Shown: positions 28,290 through 40,775 of the stretch, piece after piece
How the letters are laid out: every line of letters starts with the position of its first letter
Numbering within the stretch: position 1 is the stretch's first letter
Source: Liquidambar formosana
Lineage: Eukaryota; Streptophyta; Magnoliopsida; Saxifragales; Altingiaceae
DNA: 64,000 nucleotides
Assembly: GCA_039720395.1 (NCBI GenBank)
Contig: JBBPBK010000075.1
Location: 232,982-296,981, forward strand
Direction of reading: 5' to 3'
Program-made: the position numbers and the translations under genes
The notes under the pieces: generated by a model
Databases searched by the model: none
Told to the model about the DNA's origin: nothing
The model's input: the letters and a program-made list of their open reading frames with translations, nothing else

Positions 28290-28790
28290 AAATTCTTGTG
28301 CCCAGACTATTATTTTCCATCGTACTTTTACTTCAAAACAATTAGCCAAGTAGTACTAAATTGGTGTTGGATTCGTTGGTAGCAAAATGATGTAGGCGTA
28401 GCATCAATGGGAGACGGGGCTAAAATTTTTTTTTTTTCTTATTTATTTATTTTGTTCAATATATAGGGTAATCCATTTATTTTATTTGTTTGTTTGTTTT
28501 TTTTTTTTTATTTCTTTTTTTTAGCTACGAAGGTAATTTATTTTAGCATGATATTATCTATGCAATAAAAAATTGAAACCAACCACATGATCCATACCGT
28601 TTATTAAATTATCTCTCTTATGATGGTTGGGCAATTATCATCTACGTTCTTGGTGGAGATGTAACTATGTAAAGCAATTACTTTAGAGGAGTCCCACATG
28701 CATTTGATACTACTAGATGTCATTTCTTTTTTCCTTTTATTTTTTAATTTTTATCTGTATAGGAACTCTATGAGAAGTCATATGGAGTTC
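28290..28790. repeat. Tandem-duplicated block A
   Basis: Aligns in direct orientation with 29205-29604 and, in part, 30298-30450. Shared landmarks are GTAGCAAAATGATGTA / GTAACAAAATGGTGTA, CATCAATGGGA, AATTGAAACCAACCACATGAT / ATTCAAACCAACCATGTGAT, GGCAATTATCAT and ACTATGTAAAGCAATTACTTT. Poly-T rich. No gene. Confidence 0.72.
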
Positions 28791-28839
28791 CTAGTCATTT
28801 TTGGTAGGCTTTGTAAAATGTGCAAAAAAGAGTTCTAAC

Positions 28840-29150
28840 AAAAATGTTTGAAACTTTGGGAAAGGATGTTTCAATACACTCGAAGCATTTTATGTGAAAT
28901 AAGAAAATTGCCAAAAGTGTCCCAATCGCAGAGAATTTCACACAAATTTTTCTCAATATTTGGAACAAATGGTGAAGATAAGTTGCCCTAAGAAAGTCTG
29001 AAAAATTTAGGAACAAACGTTTTGACACATTCTAAACACTTTTTGCGAAATAATAAAACTGCTAAAAACGTCCTGCTCTTAGGTAATCTCACACAGATTT
29101 TTCATAGTATTAGACAAACATGTGAAAATAAATTGCCCAAATAAAGTTTG
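28840..29150. repeat. Two tandem units of about 155 bp
   Basis: Two consecutive diverged copies, each running from a TTTGAAA/TCTGAAAAA motif through GAAATAA(G/T)AAAA, AATTTCACACAAATTTTTC / AATCTCACACAGATTTTTC to a ...AAGTTGCCC / AAATTGCCC end. They lie between the duplicated blocks A and B. Confidence 0.65.
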
Positions 29151-29204
29151 AAAAGCTAGGAGTGGAAGTTTGGCATGTTCATGCTCAAAGAGTCAAGGTT
29201 GTGG

Positions 29205-29604
29205 CTTGTGCACAAAAATTCATTTTCCATTGTATTGTTACTTTTAAAACGGTTTCAACTTGGTAAATGGTCATGGCTACTTGACTTGTAACAAAATGGT
29301 GTACGCATCTCATCAATGGGATGAGGTCAATTCCATTTCTTTTTTTCTTTTTGTCGATAAGTAATCCATTTTATCTTTCTTTCTTTCTTTCTTTCCTTCT
29401 TTTTTTTTTTTTTTGGCTAGGAGGGAAATTAATTTTTTCATCTATGCAAAAAAAATTCAAACCAACCATGTGATAGATATCTTCTGTTAAATTATTTCTC
29501 CTATGATTTTTAGCAATTATCATTTCTACAAGTTAAGTCCTTACTTGGGTTCTAACTATGCAAAGCAGTTACTTTGTAGCAGTCATACATGCATCGGATT
29601 CATC
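29205..29604. repeat. Tandem-duplicated block B (followed by a hAT insertion)
   Basis: Direct duplicate of 28290-28790. It is interrupted at 29605 by the hAT element and resumes at 30290 (CATCTACTAGATG), where block A reads ACTACTAGATG uninterrupted. The last 8 bases (29597-29604) are the left target duplication of that element. Confidence 0.72.
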
Positions 29605-30289
29605 TAGGGGTGTTAATGGTTCGGTTTGGTTCGGTTTTAAGGGAGATTTCAAACCAAACCATTATACTTCGGTTTTGTTCCTCCCAAACCAAAACCAAAC
29701 CATACTATAAAAAAACCAAACCAAACCAAACCATTATATTTCGGTTTGGTTCGGTTCGGTTTCGGTTTTAACCTATCAAGTAACAACAAATAATTGAAAA
29801 TAAAAAAACTGCCATGCCAAACTCTAAATAAAAACATTTTTAATAAAAGCATTACATTGGCAACTAAAAAAAACAAACATTGTATCAAAATAGAAACATA
29901 TTGACATATATTAATATGTCAATATCACATACAACATTAATACACACAATATTAATATCTAGTTTAATACATGCCAATCTAAAAAAGGGAAAACAATAAG
30001 AAACTTAAAACCAACAAAAACAAGCCCATTACCTAGTTTACCCTGATTAGAATTGGGAATTTACAAACTTTAAATTTATATATATATATATAATATATTT
30101 TTCGGTTTTTTCGGTTTTTCGGTTTGGTTTGGTTTTTTAAAACTGAAAACCAAAACCAAACCAATTGAGTTCGGTTTTCTAAAATTAAAACCATAACCAA
30201 ACCTAATGACAAAAAAACCAAACCAAACCGCCCGGTTCGGTTTGGTTCGGTTTGGTTCTCGGTTTTAACCAAAACCATTAACACCCCTA
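29605..30289. mobile_element. Non-autonomous hAT element, 685 bp
   Basis: Perfect terminal inverted repeats TAGGGGTGTTAATGGTT (17 bp) at both ends, with a perfect 8-bp target duplication GATTCATC (29597-29604 and 30290-30297). Both subterminal regions are arrays of GGTTTGGTTCGGTTTT-like motifs in inverted relation around an AT-rich core; no transposase. The duplicate block A serves as a natural empty site, confirming the insertion point. Confidence 0.94.
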
Positions 30290-30793
30290 GATTCATCTAC
30301 TAGATGTTGGTATTTTTCCTTTTTTTTTTCAATTTAAGTAAAGGGATTCTCCTTTTTAGTTATGAAAATGATTGAGACCAATCATATGATAAATAGTTAA
30401 ATACCATCTAATAAATTATATCTTCTACAATTTTAGGTAATTATCCCCTTTTTTTTTTTTTTTTTTTTGGGTGAAAAGGGAAGCTTATTTAATATTAATG
30501 CAGATTACATAAACGGGGGTTGCCATCCACGGGTATGCCATGACAATAAAGATAGAAGTGCACTAGAAGGATTTTCTATACTATAAAAACAAAAAACAAA
30601 AAAAAAATCCATTTGACTCGTTGATTTTATTTTAGTAAGATAATCTGTTGCTTTTCGAAAGAGATTTTTGATGCGCACCTCCCAGTCATGATTCAAGAGA
30701 GAACTACAATCCTTAACTAAGATTAAATGCCAAAGCGTAATCTATATACATAGAGAAATCTCGTTTCCCATGCCATTCCTAAACCATCACGTA

Positions 30794-31205
30794 TAGACCT
30801 GGTAATTGGGGGGGTTTGGGCGGGTTTAGATGGGTTGAGTCAAAATGTCACCCAAACTTAATCCAACCTATTTATGTGAAGAACTCATTTAAATAAAACC
30901 TAAACTCACCCATTTTTTGCAAGTTGAGACCTAGCCCAACCCAGAGAGGCGTTGCTGACTTTATGATCCATAACGCCCTCAATCACTCCTGCAGTCTATT
31001 ACTCTTCTTCCACTGTTCCACATTGTTATGAAAACCCACCTTACACTCAACAACTTTTATGTAAACCCGATTAGGCCCAACTATTAATTTGGTTCCTTTT
31101 GAGTACCTATTTACAACCCAATTAATAAAATTATCCATGCACACCCATTTTAACTTTGACGGATTTGGGCAGGTTCATGGGTTTGGGTGCAATTTGCTAG
31201 CCCTA
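30794..31205. mobile_element. Non-autonomous hAT element, 412 bp
   Basis: Ends TAGACCTGGTAATTGGG and (other strand) TAGGGCTAGCAAATTGC, flanked by a perfect 8-bp target duplication ATCACGTA (30786-30793 and 31206-31213). Subterminal arrays carry GGGTTTGGGCGGGTTTA and GGTTCATGGGTTTGGG motifs. Non-coding. Confidence 0.88.
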
Positions 31206-31458
31206 ATCACGTATAGCCCATAGTTCTACCCAAAAGTTAATATTGTGTCCAATAAAACAGTAAAAGCCTCTTATCCATTGGCCAAGAGAATTACTAATTA
31301 ATTATAAACCCCCTACTACTAGTCCTGGATTTCCCAAAGAACTCCCATCTGTGTTTGGAGTTATCCAAACATGGCACAGTACTTTCATCGTAAAAACAAA
31401 AGGGTCTAATGTAGTCGTCTTGCCGTTCAAGCAAACCTTAAACGTTGACCCTTTCTCC

Positions 31459-31466
31459 TATATAAT
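31459..31466 (+). promoter_or_regulatory. Candidate TATA box
   Basis: TATATAAT about 100 bases upstream of the ATG at 31568, followed by a C/T-rich leader-like stretch. This is the best-formed core promoter in the 24-46 kb interval that is not tied to a known gene. Confidence 0.4.
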
Positions 31467-31567
31467 GGCGTGGGCCTCACCTATTCGTTTGGAACTTGTG
31501 CTCAGCTCTCTCTTGAAAAGGAAACTTGTTTCTGATTCAATCTCTCTTGTACTTGCTTTGTGCAACA

Positions 31568-31660
31568 ATGAGTGCCTCTGCTTTACAGTTGTTTTACGAA
31601 GCAAGTGCAAGAAAGGCTGAAGCAAAGCGACAACAATCAAACTTGTCCGGCTTTGTGTAG
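31568..31660 (+). CDS. Unrecognised small ORF behind a TATA box (possible first exon)
   Basis: Thirty-residue frame MSASALQLFYEASARKAEAK followed by RQQSNLSGFV and TAG. The stop is directly followed by GTACGT, a strong splice donor, so this could be a first exon read past a different donor or a leader peptide upstream of another frame. I do not recognise the protein. About 500 bases downstream is another short plus-strand frame (32170-32325) that might belong to the same transcript. Promoter context is the main support; coding is not proven. Confidence 0.3.
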   Translation: MSASALQLFYEASARKAEAKRQQSNLSGFV

Positions 31661-32169
31661 GTACGTAAATTCTTTCTTTCTCGTAGACAAAGCCTTTACC
31701 TCTACTTGCATTGTACGCCTTCTTTTGCTACTCAATTCATATTTTTCTGATCTTACAATGTCTTAATCTTGTTGAAAGAGATTACTTCGATTTTATAGGT
31801 TAAAAATAATAGGCTTAAGAGTACTGCAATAGGGGCATCCTTAATCTGGTTCATGGTTGATCTTGTGATCTTCTCTGCTTGTGGCCATTTATTGCGGCAG
31901 TTGTCTTTTTTTGAAAATATACCATGCATGACGAAATGTGCGTCTAAAGGCATACATGCAGTGCAGATTGTAAGGTTACCATGATGCACGTACAGCTCTT
32001 CTCAGATCGAGAAGATCGATGCCTCTCTTGCACTCTTTATGTATCTTTTTCACCGTTTTTGTCTGCTGTTCTCAGAACCGAAATCTTCGAAGATTTGTGG
32101 TCTTTTAAGTGTAGTTTGCTGTGTATATGGTAAAAAATTTTCCATGAGATTATGTTCTTGAATTCTCTA

Positions 32170-32325
32170 ATGAAAATTTCGAAGATGGGTTTCTCCACGA
32201 AGATGGGAGGAAGAAAAGGACTCTCTTATGGTTTTTTCCTAGATAATGATGACTCCAATTCTTCCGATTTTCCCAGAACTAGTGATATCAGTGCCTCCCA
32301 GCAGGCAAATTTGCTGCTACCGTAA
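32170..32325 (+). CDS. Unrecognised 51-codon ORF, possible exon
   Basis: Frame beginning MKISKMGFSTKMGGRKGL and ending ASQQANLLLP, rich in Ser, Asp and Gly with no repeats. Composition looks protein-like rather than random poly-residue. An AG precedes the internal ATGGGT (possible acceptor) and CTACC|GTAAAT at the end is a possible donor, so it may be an internal exon of the transcript beginning near 31.47 kb. Function unknown. Confidence 0.25.
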   Translation: MKISKMGFSTKMGGRKGLSYGFFLDNDDSNSSDFPRTSDISASQQANLLLP

Positions 32326-34694
32326 ATAGTTTCTTCCCGTAAAATTAACTTTTTTTTTTGTGTGGTGATTTTTATTAGTTTTCATTATCTCATATAGTTA
32401 TATAACCCTAGTTTGATTCGTATAAATATCATTTGTGGGCATTTAGGCTACCAATAATCCATCTCTTCCACCTTTAGTCCTCTTTGTCTTCTCTTCTTTG
32501 CCTTTGGCTTTTGTTCAATCTACAATTTACAAATTCCATTGAAATATGGGTGTTTTTGGTGCTTTTGATATCTTTGTTTCACTCAAGCAAATCTTTAAAG
32601 TTAAAGAAAGAGAAAAATAAATAAATAAATAAATAAATTCAGACTCCTTTCCTCCTGTTTCTTCTATGCAAATGCTTTGATCCACAGTTACCAAACTAGA
32701 TGATTAGAACTCTCATTTAGCCAAGGAGATGTATTTTTTCAGATTTGCTTAATGAAATTGGACTCGTCATCTTAATTATTTAATGCTGACATGGTGAAAT
32801 TGGAATTCATTGAAAATTCAATCTTTGTTTAATTGCAAAAATTATGAGGTTCATTTACATTAGCCAATCCTTTTTCTTCTCTGCGGCCCTGTTTATGATG
32901 AAAACACTCAAAGTAGTAGACTACTACTCAATTTGGGTTGGTTTGAGCACCTCCACTGTAGGACAAAAAATCTGGGTTAGCCTCTGTTTCTTGAAGGGTT
33001 TCTTTGGTGTTACTTGAGGATGAGTGGTCTTGTTTCTCGGAAGCAGAGTGATTTGGAGGATTTTTTTTCTTTTTTTTTTTGTTTTGGGGGGGGGGGGGGG
33101 GGGTATTGTGTACTGTTGTAGAAAGGGGACTTGGGGAAGTTTGTACTTACTTCCGAGATTTAACTGATGGTTATGTTAGGGGTCTGTGTCCTTATTGGTG
33201 TTTAATTTCAGGGCAATGTTGACGGCCTGTTTGGTTAGACTTTCTAAAAGTACTTTTTATAAGTAGAAAAGTCATATTTAAGCATCTCCTCATGCTACTA
33301 GTATTTCTATTTCTTAGATTTGTGAGAGATTATTAGTTAGGCCAAATAAAGCAAAGTACCATTTAAGTTCTTCCACCCATCTGTCCAATTCCAAAACCCT
33401 GAAAGAGACGACACAAAATGAGGATTTATAAGAAAATATACTTGACCCTCTACATATACGTGTATGTAATTTAAGCAATGAATGAAATGTACAACATTTT
33501 TTTAACATATAATTGAGTGGCAGTAGCCAGTAGGGATGCAAGTTGGCCCTCTACATATACGTGTATGTAACTAACAAGGGGTCAAGCTAGGGGTTGAGGT
33601 TTGTCAACCCAATTATGAATGAGTTAGGCTCAGCTGGGGTGGTTTCTTCAGTTCTTCCTCAGTCTGAAGTGGCCCACACCTGGCTTTTTACTAGGCTTGA
33701 ACCATCCCAATGCCAACAAAATGCCAGCGTAACCCACGAATGCACGAAGTACAATTTCCTATGTAGGTGTTGATCTAATTTATTTCAACACGTCCTTAAC
33801 CGACTGCCAAGAAATAGGTATGCACTGTCAATTAAAAATACATACACAATTCAAGCAACTCAACAAAGCTTTTGTCCCAATTATAGGGTGAAAATTGTTT
33901 TGCCAATCCACTCTACTTAGGCTTGTACAAAGCTAATTGAATGCAAACCAATACATAGTTTTCAACAACTACTCATGGACATGATATAAATTACAAAATA
34001 CTCAGTGGGGTAACAATTGCCATTGATACCATAGAATCTCCTCAAAACAAAAGCAAGTGCACAGACAAATGCAAGTATGCACTGATACACAAACACGACA
34101 TATAACATGACACATTGACTGTACCAATGGATAACAGAAGACAATTTAGATGCCACCACCACCAATTAAAATATGTCTAAATTGTAGGTTCTTCAGAAAT
34201 TGGAACTGTAATTGAGATAAGGACACCTTGGTTCTAGGATTTATGACATAGATGCTGAGGTTAATGGATCAAATAAGGTTTGCAAAGGCTAGGTTTTAAA
34301 AGAGGGGGGGGATAATTGATGGATATTAAGAAAGCATATGGGTTGTTGGAATTGATTAATGACAATGCAGTTTTCAAAAGACCAAAAAAAAAAAAAAAAA
34401 AAACTGAAAAAGTGCATGCAACAGTCCAATGAAATGTAAATGACAATTGTAAGCAAGCTAAAAACCCCTTCCTAAAATTTCTAAGGAATCAAAACAATTA
34501 TCTTTAACCCATATACGTTACCACAGCTTATGCTCTCCTACCCTTTGTGCTGGGTTCTGTTACATTGACTCCTAATCCTCTCTGCATTTTTGCATGTCCT
34601 AGTTCCGCTACAGGATTGTGCTCCTATTACTGTATTCCTCTTTATATTTAATCCTGTCTGAACATTGCAAGTCAGCTTTGGACTGGTAAGATTG
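32326..34694. other. Spacer, no recognisable gene
   Basis: Contains a poly-T then 18-base poly-G run (33086-33103), ATAA repeats near 32618-32638, and a direct repeat of CCCTCTACATATACGTGTATG at about 33445 and 33548. No clear exons or transposon ends. Low-complexity poly-A at about 34383-34402. Confidence 0.4.
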
Positions 34695-34937
34695 TCAGAG
34701 TTTCAGCCCACACTGACTGAAAGGTGTATTTTGTTGGGACCTGATGATGGAGTGGCCGCAGAATCTTGAAAGGATCCAACTCCACTGGGCTGCTGCTCTT
34801 GGTCCTCCAATTCCAGGGGAGCTGTTATTCATTGACGGTTGTTCTAGACAACTATAAGTTCTTGAAGAAAGTAATTTCCCCAGGAAGGCAATGCAGCTAG
34901 AGGAGCTTCTTCCACTTGCTGGTAACCAATCAACCCA
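34695..34937 (-). other. Candidate terminal exon of an unknown minus-strand transcript
   Basis: After a CTTTTCAG acceptor (intron side ends at 34938) a minus-strand frame of 80 residues runs to a TGA at 34695, Ser-rich with WVDWLPASGRSSSSC near the start and NTPFSQCGLKL at the end. Another register is also partly open (GYQQVEEAPLAALPSWGNYF), so the coding frame is uncertain. It is less AT-rich than its surroundings. No family recognised. Confidence 0.25.
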
Positions 34938-37900
34938 CTGAAAAGTTCAACACGACATAGGAGAATAAAAAGGTCCGAAAATGTCTATAGAGGCCCATAA
35001 TTAGCTTAACATGAGAACAAAACTCAGTTGACATATCAAATTTCAACCTAAGGTCCCAAGAAACTTTCATTAATTCATACCTCTACTATAAGATCACTCA
35101 GCATTTTGATATTTCAACAATATAAAAGCTTCTAAAGAAAGGCAACTTTTTGTTATATTCTACTTTTTATCATTAAAATTTCAACAAACATTCCCACCCT
35201 CCCTGCCTCTGTTTTGTGTGGCAGTTAACTAGGTTATATTCAGCTTCACTTTCCACTTAATTGTATTTAATAGTTTTGGTTGCCTACATATATCATTTAC
35301 AATGTCCATATATACATCCCAGCAAAAAAGCAATTCTGCCCCACTTGTCTTAATTGTAATAATAAACTGTTTAATAATTTGCAATATTTGAATGCAAATT
35401 CATATCACTATTTCTTTCACATTTCCATGAAACTTGACAACTTTCCATCTTTATTTCCCTATGAATAGCACAATTTCTGTCAACATTTCTCTCAACATTG
35501 AAAATTAGGACCCTGCAACATGTAGCGTATGAAACTACCAATACTCCATAGTGATTTACTTCAAAGGGGGCTTCAAGCTTCAGACCAAAAAAAAAAAAAA
35601 ATGGAATTCTTCTCAAACTCTTGCTTATTGTGAGTATACTCATTAAAATTTGCTTCCAGAACACCTAACAATACTTACATCACTCACCAACAACTGCTAT
35701 TACTCAATTTCTTAACCACACGCCAAAATAGCTGCCAAAAAAGAATTACAATAAAGAGAGTATACAATAAAGATGAAAGAAGTTTGCCATTTTCTGACAA
35801 TAAAGAACATGCTAACACATACTCAGCCTTCACATGTAGATAACAATAGATAACAAAAGGCATTTGTACAATGAAATTAAAAATTTAAAAATTTAAAAAC
35901 AAAAAAGATATAAGCCTTCTCACACTATTCACTAATAAAATATCCTACCCATTACATATCACCTAGAGATAGTTGAACAACATTCATATAACATTTAAAA
36001 CCAAACCCTCTCTCTCTCTCTCTAAAAAACCAACCACCAAAAACAACAATCAAATAACATTCTAAGTTCCTAACCGGATCAAATGACTTGCAAACAAAGG
36101 CAGGCATTTTGCTCCATGTCAGTATTTTAAAAGGATCATTAAGAGGATTATAATTTTTATGATATGATTTTAAGTAAAACAAGATATTGAACCAGTATAA
36201 GACAATTCTGATGGTAGATATTGAAACCATGGAAATTCACAAATGCGGCATCCTTTAGTAGCAGTTACTGCAGCCTGAACAACGAAACTATCAGCAATCA
36301 CACAGCAAATAATGGCTACCAGCAACCATGAACATGCTCTCATGTCCATGCGTGCACCATAGAAGCACGAAGTGGGGGCAGGGGCGGGGGCTAGGGCGGG
36401 AGTGGGGGCGGGGAAGCGGGGAACATAGAAGAGTCAAAGGTTTGGGGCATGTAGGAAGCGTCTGTGGAAAATATATATATATTCACAGTTACCTCAATAT
36501 GATATTTTGTGGGATGAAATTCTAGAAAAAGGTGCAAAAAAGTGTTCTTTTGAGAAGCCACACTAATGTAGAGAAAGAGAGAGCATGCTTTTACAGTTTT
36601 ACCTTTTTTTGTTTTTCTTTTCTTGAGGAAAAGAATTGAGTAAACTAAGCATTAATTTGATATGATTTCATAGAAATCCTATTATTATTAAAAACATTTT
36701 TCACTCTGGTTAAAGTTGAAAAGAGTTTAGCTTTGTGGTGGAGGGGTCATGTCTTCTCCCCTCCATCACAAGGTTTTGTCTTACTTAGAATCGAGATTCT
36801 CTCAAGAGAGAATCAAGGTTCTTACAAGGTTCTAACTTGGGAGCGCAGAACCGTGGTTCTGAAGCAGGAGGCACCCTTGATAGAAGGTTCCTGCTTCTAA
36901 GGCGTGCACCACCCCGCTAGGAGGGAGCTGCTAATCAAAATATAGCATGATTACATTGTCAATAAACACACACTGATTTAAGTAATAATTGTTAAGCAAT
37001 ATTCTCATACAACACCCATGTCAGATTTGTGACATATTATGAACCATAAATATTATTGGACACACACATGTATGAGCAGGCACATGTGCGCGCACACACA
37101 CTCATAGAAACTTTAACAACATAGTTTCTGTAAAAAAAAAAAAAAAAAAAAAAAATTGAAGAAGAATAAGATACCCAATGTGAATTTAAAATCACTGGAA
37201 CAAAAAAGTTTAATCCAACGCCACCTTTATTATTCATATCTAGATTATTCTACTAGAAAAATAAATGTAAACTGGATTAAAGGCTCCCTCCAAATTGTGG
37301 CCCTTCACAAAGAACTAATGCACCACCATGTTTTCAATTAACTTTCAAAATACCTCTGTTCCTTCCAATTTGCCATTTATTGGCTTGTAGTGTATAAGTC
37401 AATTACAGATTAGCTAGCACAAAAACATACAGGAAGCCGATACAGTAAAATGCCATAGTCAGAAACATTTGACAACTTATTATATGCAAGCAGTGAAAAC
37501 TGGGATAGACTAGAGATACACAACCTTAATGCAAAACTCCATATTTCTGTCAATTTAAGGCTTACAGAATATGAAATTCACAAATTTTGAGATCATTAGG
37601 AACATTATGGTGCAAAAATATCAATCAGTATAAGATAATCCTTAATTGTGACTATTGATGGGTCAAGTTCACTAACAAGATGCACTGAAACACCTACTAG
37701 ATGTTCTCGTAGTGGAATGCCAGCATCCATCAAAGCCATACTGGTTCCAAAAGAGAAAACACTATATGTTGCTACATAAATCAATCAAGTCTGAAGAGCT
37801 CATCTTGAGCACTGCAAAAGAAGTATACCATACACATAATATTAAACTAGTTGAAACCCCAGGTGATGCCCGGGAAACAAATAGTTATTTTATCTAAAGT

Positions 37901-38157
37901 TCTTATAAAAGCAATTAAAAGACCACATGCAGTATTGGTCTCGCTAAGTAGAATTATTATTCCATAACAACCTTTTAGTAGAAGAATGAGAGCTTGTTTG
38001 AGAAATTTTTAACTATTATTTGATTTTTAAATAAATCAATTCACTATTGGTTTGAAAAATAAATCTATTTTAAATAACACATAACTAACTGAGAACATGA
38101 AGCAGCTTAAGATGCTTTGAAAGATTAACTTGTTACAAGCCACAATTCCACAAATGA
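34938..38157. other. Possible intron of the unknown transcript, no exon fixed
   Basis: AT-rich, no convincing exons. Contains a G-rich stretch (36372-36421; GGGGGCGGGG-like), poly-A at 37133-37154, and a CACACA-type dinucleotide patch near 37060-37105. 36720-36930 has GAACC/GGTTCT repeats whose origin I could not assign. Confidence 0.4.
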
Positions 38158-38165
38158 CTTATTGC

Positions 38166-38821
38166 TAGGGCTACAACTTGGGCAGGTTGGGCAGGTAGAG
38201 AAGTCATCCCAAGCTCAACCCTAAGTATAAAACCCTCAACCCAATCCCAACCCAACACGTCCTTCGGGTTGAGGTTCCTAGCCCATGCTCAACCCGTGGC
38301 CGGGGTGGGCGAACTCGAGCTGGGCATGAGTTACACGGGTTGAACACGGTTAAGTCGGATTGAACGGGTTTAGACCGGGTTAAGAAGGTTGAAACCATTT
38401 GAATAAAAAAGTATTATTGCAAATGCACACAAATCTCAATTATCCCAATTCTATTGATTAACCTAGAATACATGCCAATTTGAAAAATAATTTTTCACCA
38501 AAAACAAAAAAAAAATGAAGATGAAAGCATCAAAATAATTTAAAGAAATCAAAACATTAACATATATATAATTGAGTACACAAGCAACCATGGTAAAAGA
38601 CATTATTTAATACATTTTTAAAATATTTTAAAATTTATATATTATATAGGTCGGGTTTGGGTTGGGTTTGGGTTGCTCGGCCCCTCTTCCCAAGCCCAAC
38701 CCAAATTGAAATCGGGTTGGGATTTTCCAACCCAATCCCAACCCAATGTATGGAAGACTACTGCCCAAGCTTGTCCTTTGATTGGGTTGGGCGGGTTCAA
38801 CCCGCCCAAGTTGCAGCCCTA
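38166..38821. mobile_element. Non-autonomous hAT element, 656 bp
   Basis: Terminal inverted repeats TAGGGCTaCAACTTGGGC and (other strand) TAGGGCTgCAACTTGGGC, one mismatch in 18. Flanking 8-mers CTTATTGC (38158-38165) and GTTATTGC (38822-38829) match at 7 of 8. Interior ends are arrays of GGGTTGGG, CCCAACCC and GGGTTGAA-like motifs; the centre is AT-rich. No transposase. Confidence 0.9.
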
Positions 38822-38829
38822 GTTATTGC

Positions 38830-39899
38830 AACCTGAAAATCATATTAACTTGAATCCTTACAATTGTATCAATAAATGCAAAAAGTCCAACATTAAATGA
38901 CTAAAACAAAAATACTCAAATCCCATGAAATATTTATAGAAAATCTTAATACAACAAATCTTGTTATTAGAAGAAAAAAAAATACAAATCTATCCATTTT
39001 TATTGGTGCATAGCAAAGTAATAGTTAGGCTATCCTTTCCATCCATGTACCTAGATATCCAAAAGAAAAAAAAAAATGTCCACTATCAAAAATTGATACA
39101 CAATTCAAATAAGATTTACGAAATGCTTAACGTTAATTATTCGTAAACTACAAAGTAAAAGAATGAAGTAGAGAATGATTTGAAAAACTTTCAATAAAAT
39201 CAATAGAACATATCATCTCCAATTTCCTACAACTGTAAAAGAGATGAATGATTACACTTTTATAATTCCTTCAATTTATTGAAGTACCTAGCAAGCCTGG
39301 AAAGATTGAAAGTAAAAATCCTAAAAAGATGTGGACTACAGGCAACACAACAACATCTACACATAGTCTCCCACCGCACAACTACCACCATCATCACCAC
39401 AACTACAAATGTCAATAGTCAATACATAAGTAAGGAAATTTTAAAACATTTTCTGTATATGTGTTGTAATTTTATTCATCAACAAAACTAACCTAGAAAG
39501 AATGAAGGAAATAAAGAAAAACACTACCATTATGCAAGGCACTGACAAATTCAATGCATTTTAGCAAAGCACATTTTTCAAAGTAAGAACTTTACAGAAA
39601 TTTTTTTTATAAGGAAAGGTAAACTTTTGAAATGAAAATATTTTAAACGAACTCAATATCCAAATGGGGAAAGTTACAAACCCCGTGGAATAAGAATTCA
39701 ATTCAAAATAAAAACCTAAATTAAGTTCATCCACTGGGAATGTGCTTCTAAGTATTTAAAACCCATAAAATATGGAATGGTAATAAAACCATGAAACCAT
39801 CAAGTATTTGAAACCCATCAAATGCAAAAAGGTAATAAAACCCTGAAACGATCACCATCACTAACACCACCAACTTGTTACCAAAAGACCAACATTGAT
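38830..39899. other. AT-rich spacer
   Basis: No gene or transposon ends recognised; frames are short and without protein similarity. Confidence 0.4.
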
Positions 39900-40050
39900 A
39901 CTATTACTATGGTGCAATGGTGAAAGTCTCATGCTATCAAAACCAAAGGCACATATTAAAGTCTTAAAGTAACCACCTTGTATTAAAAAATAAAGGTTAT
40001 GACGGTATCCGGTTCATCCCTCCCAAAAGTCAACGTTGTAGGAGCAACAT
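39900..40050 (+). mobile_element. Degenerate SINE-like sequence
   Basis: TATGGTGCAATGGTGAAAG at about 39909 resembles a SINE A-box region, and GACGGTATCCGGTTCATCCC at about 40000 resembles a common SINE tail. The B-box is not clear. It sits directly upstream of a better SINE. Confidence 0.4.
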
Positions 40051-40051
40051 T

Positions 40052-40300
40052 GTGTCATGGCCTAGTGGAAACACCGGGCCATGCCTGGGAATAATAACTT
40101 TATCTAATCAACTTGCCAAGTAAGAGGTCTAGGATTCAACTCTCACCACTCCCCCTCAAGGCCACCCCCATGGACTATAAATGCCCCGTGCATGTGGGAC
40201 CACGCACTGGGGGGGGGGGGGGGGGGACTGCATATGCCTTGAGGGATTAGTTGGGTGCAAAGCATCTGTAACTTCCTGATATCCAAAAAAATAAAAAATG
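40052..40300 (+). mobile_element. tRNA-derived SINE
   Basis: A-box-like TGGCCTAGTGG at 40058-40068, B-box-like GGTCTAGGATTCAAC at about 40126-40140, and an A-rich tail (CCAAAAAAATAAAAAAT) near 40283-40299. It is interrupted by an 18-base poly-G run (40209-40226). The A-box matches that of the SINE at 14685. Confidence 0.62.
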
Positions 40301-40775
40301 CAGGGTCCTCATTCCAATATTCCACAACTAACTAATATTTAAAGTCCTCAGCCAAAGGGGGAGGAAAAAAAAAAAGAAAAAAAAAAAAAACTAATATTCA
40401 AGGATAGTAGCCAAAAAATAAAAACCAATTCAAGGAATACGAACAAATCCATTAATGTGGGAGTGAATAGGTTACATACTTACATTAATATTCCATATAA
40501 ACAACAAAGCATTATATTAAAGTTACCAAAGCTTACATTAATTTGGAATAGAAATCACCAAGAACTAATTTAAATGATCAGACAAAAGTCCTGAGTGCAT
40601 AAACAACAATATTTAATGATCACAATTAACAAATAATAGAAAGAAAAATTCAGAAGTTAGTAAATAGAACTTGTAGATGACATCCAATACCAAATTATCC
40701 CAAATCCACTCAGTCGATGAATTAACACAATCCGACCAGATTATAACTGCCCAAAAAAAAAGCCCCAAAAATCAA

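Noticed and set aside
33219..33260. Possible third MITE with GGCCTGTTTGGTTAG
   Set aside because: Only one end is seen; no matching inverted end or target duplication nearby.
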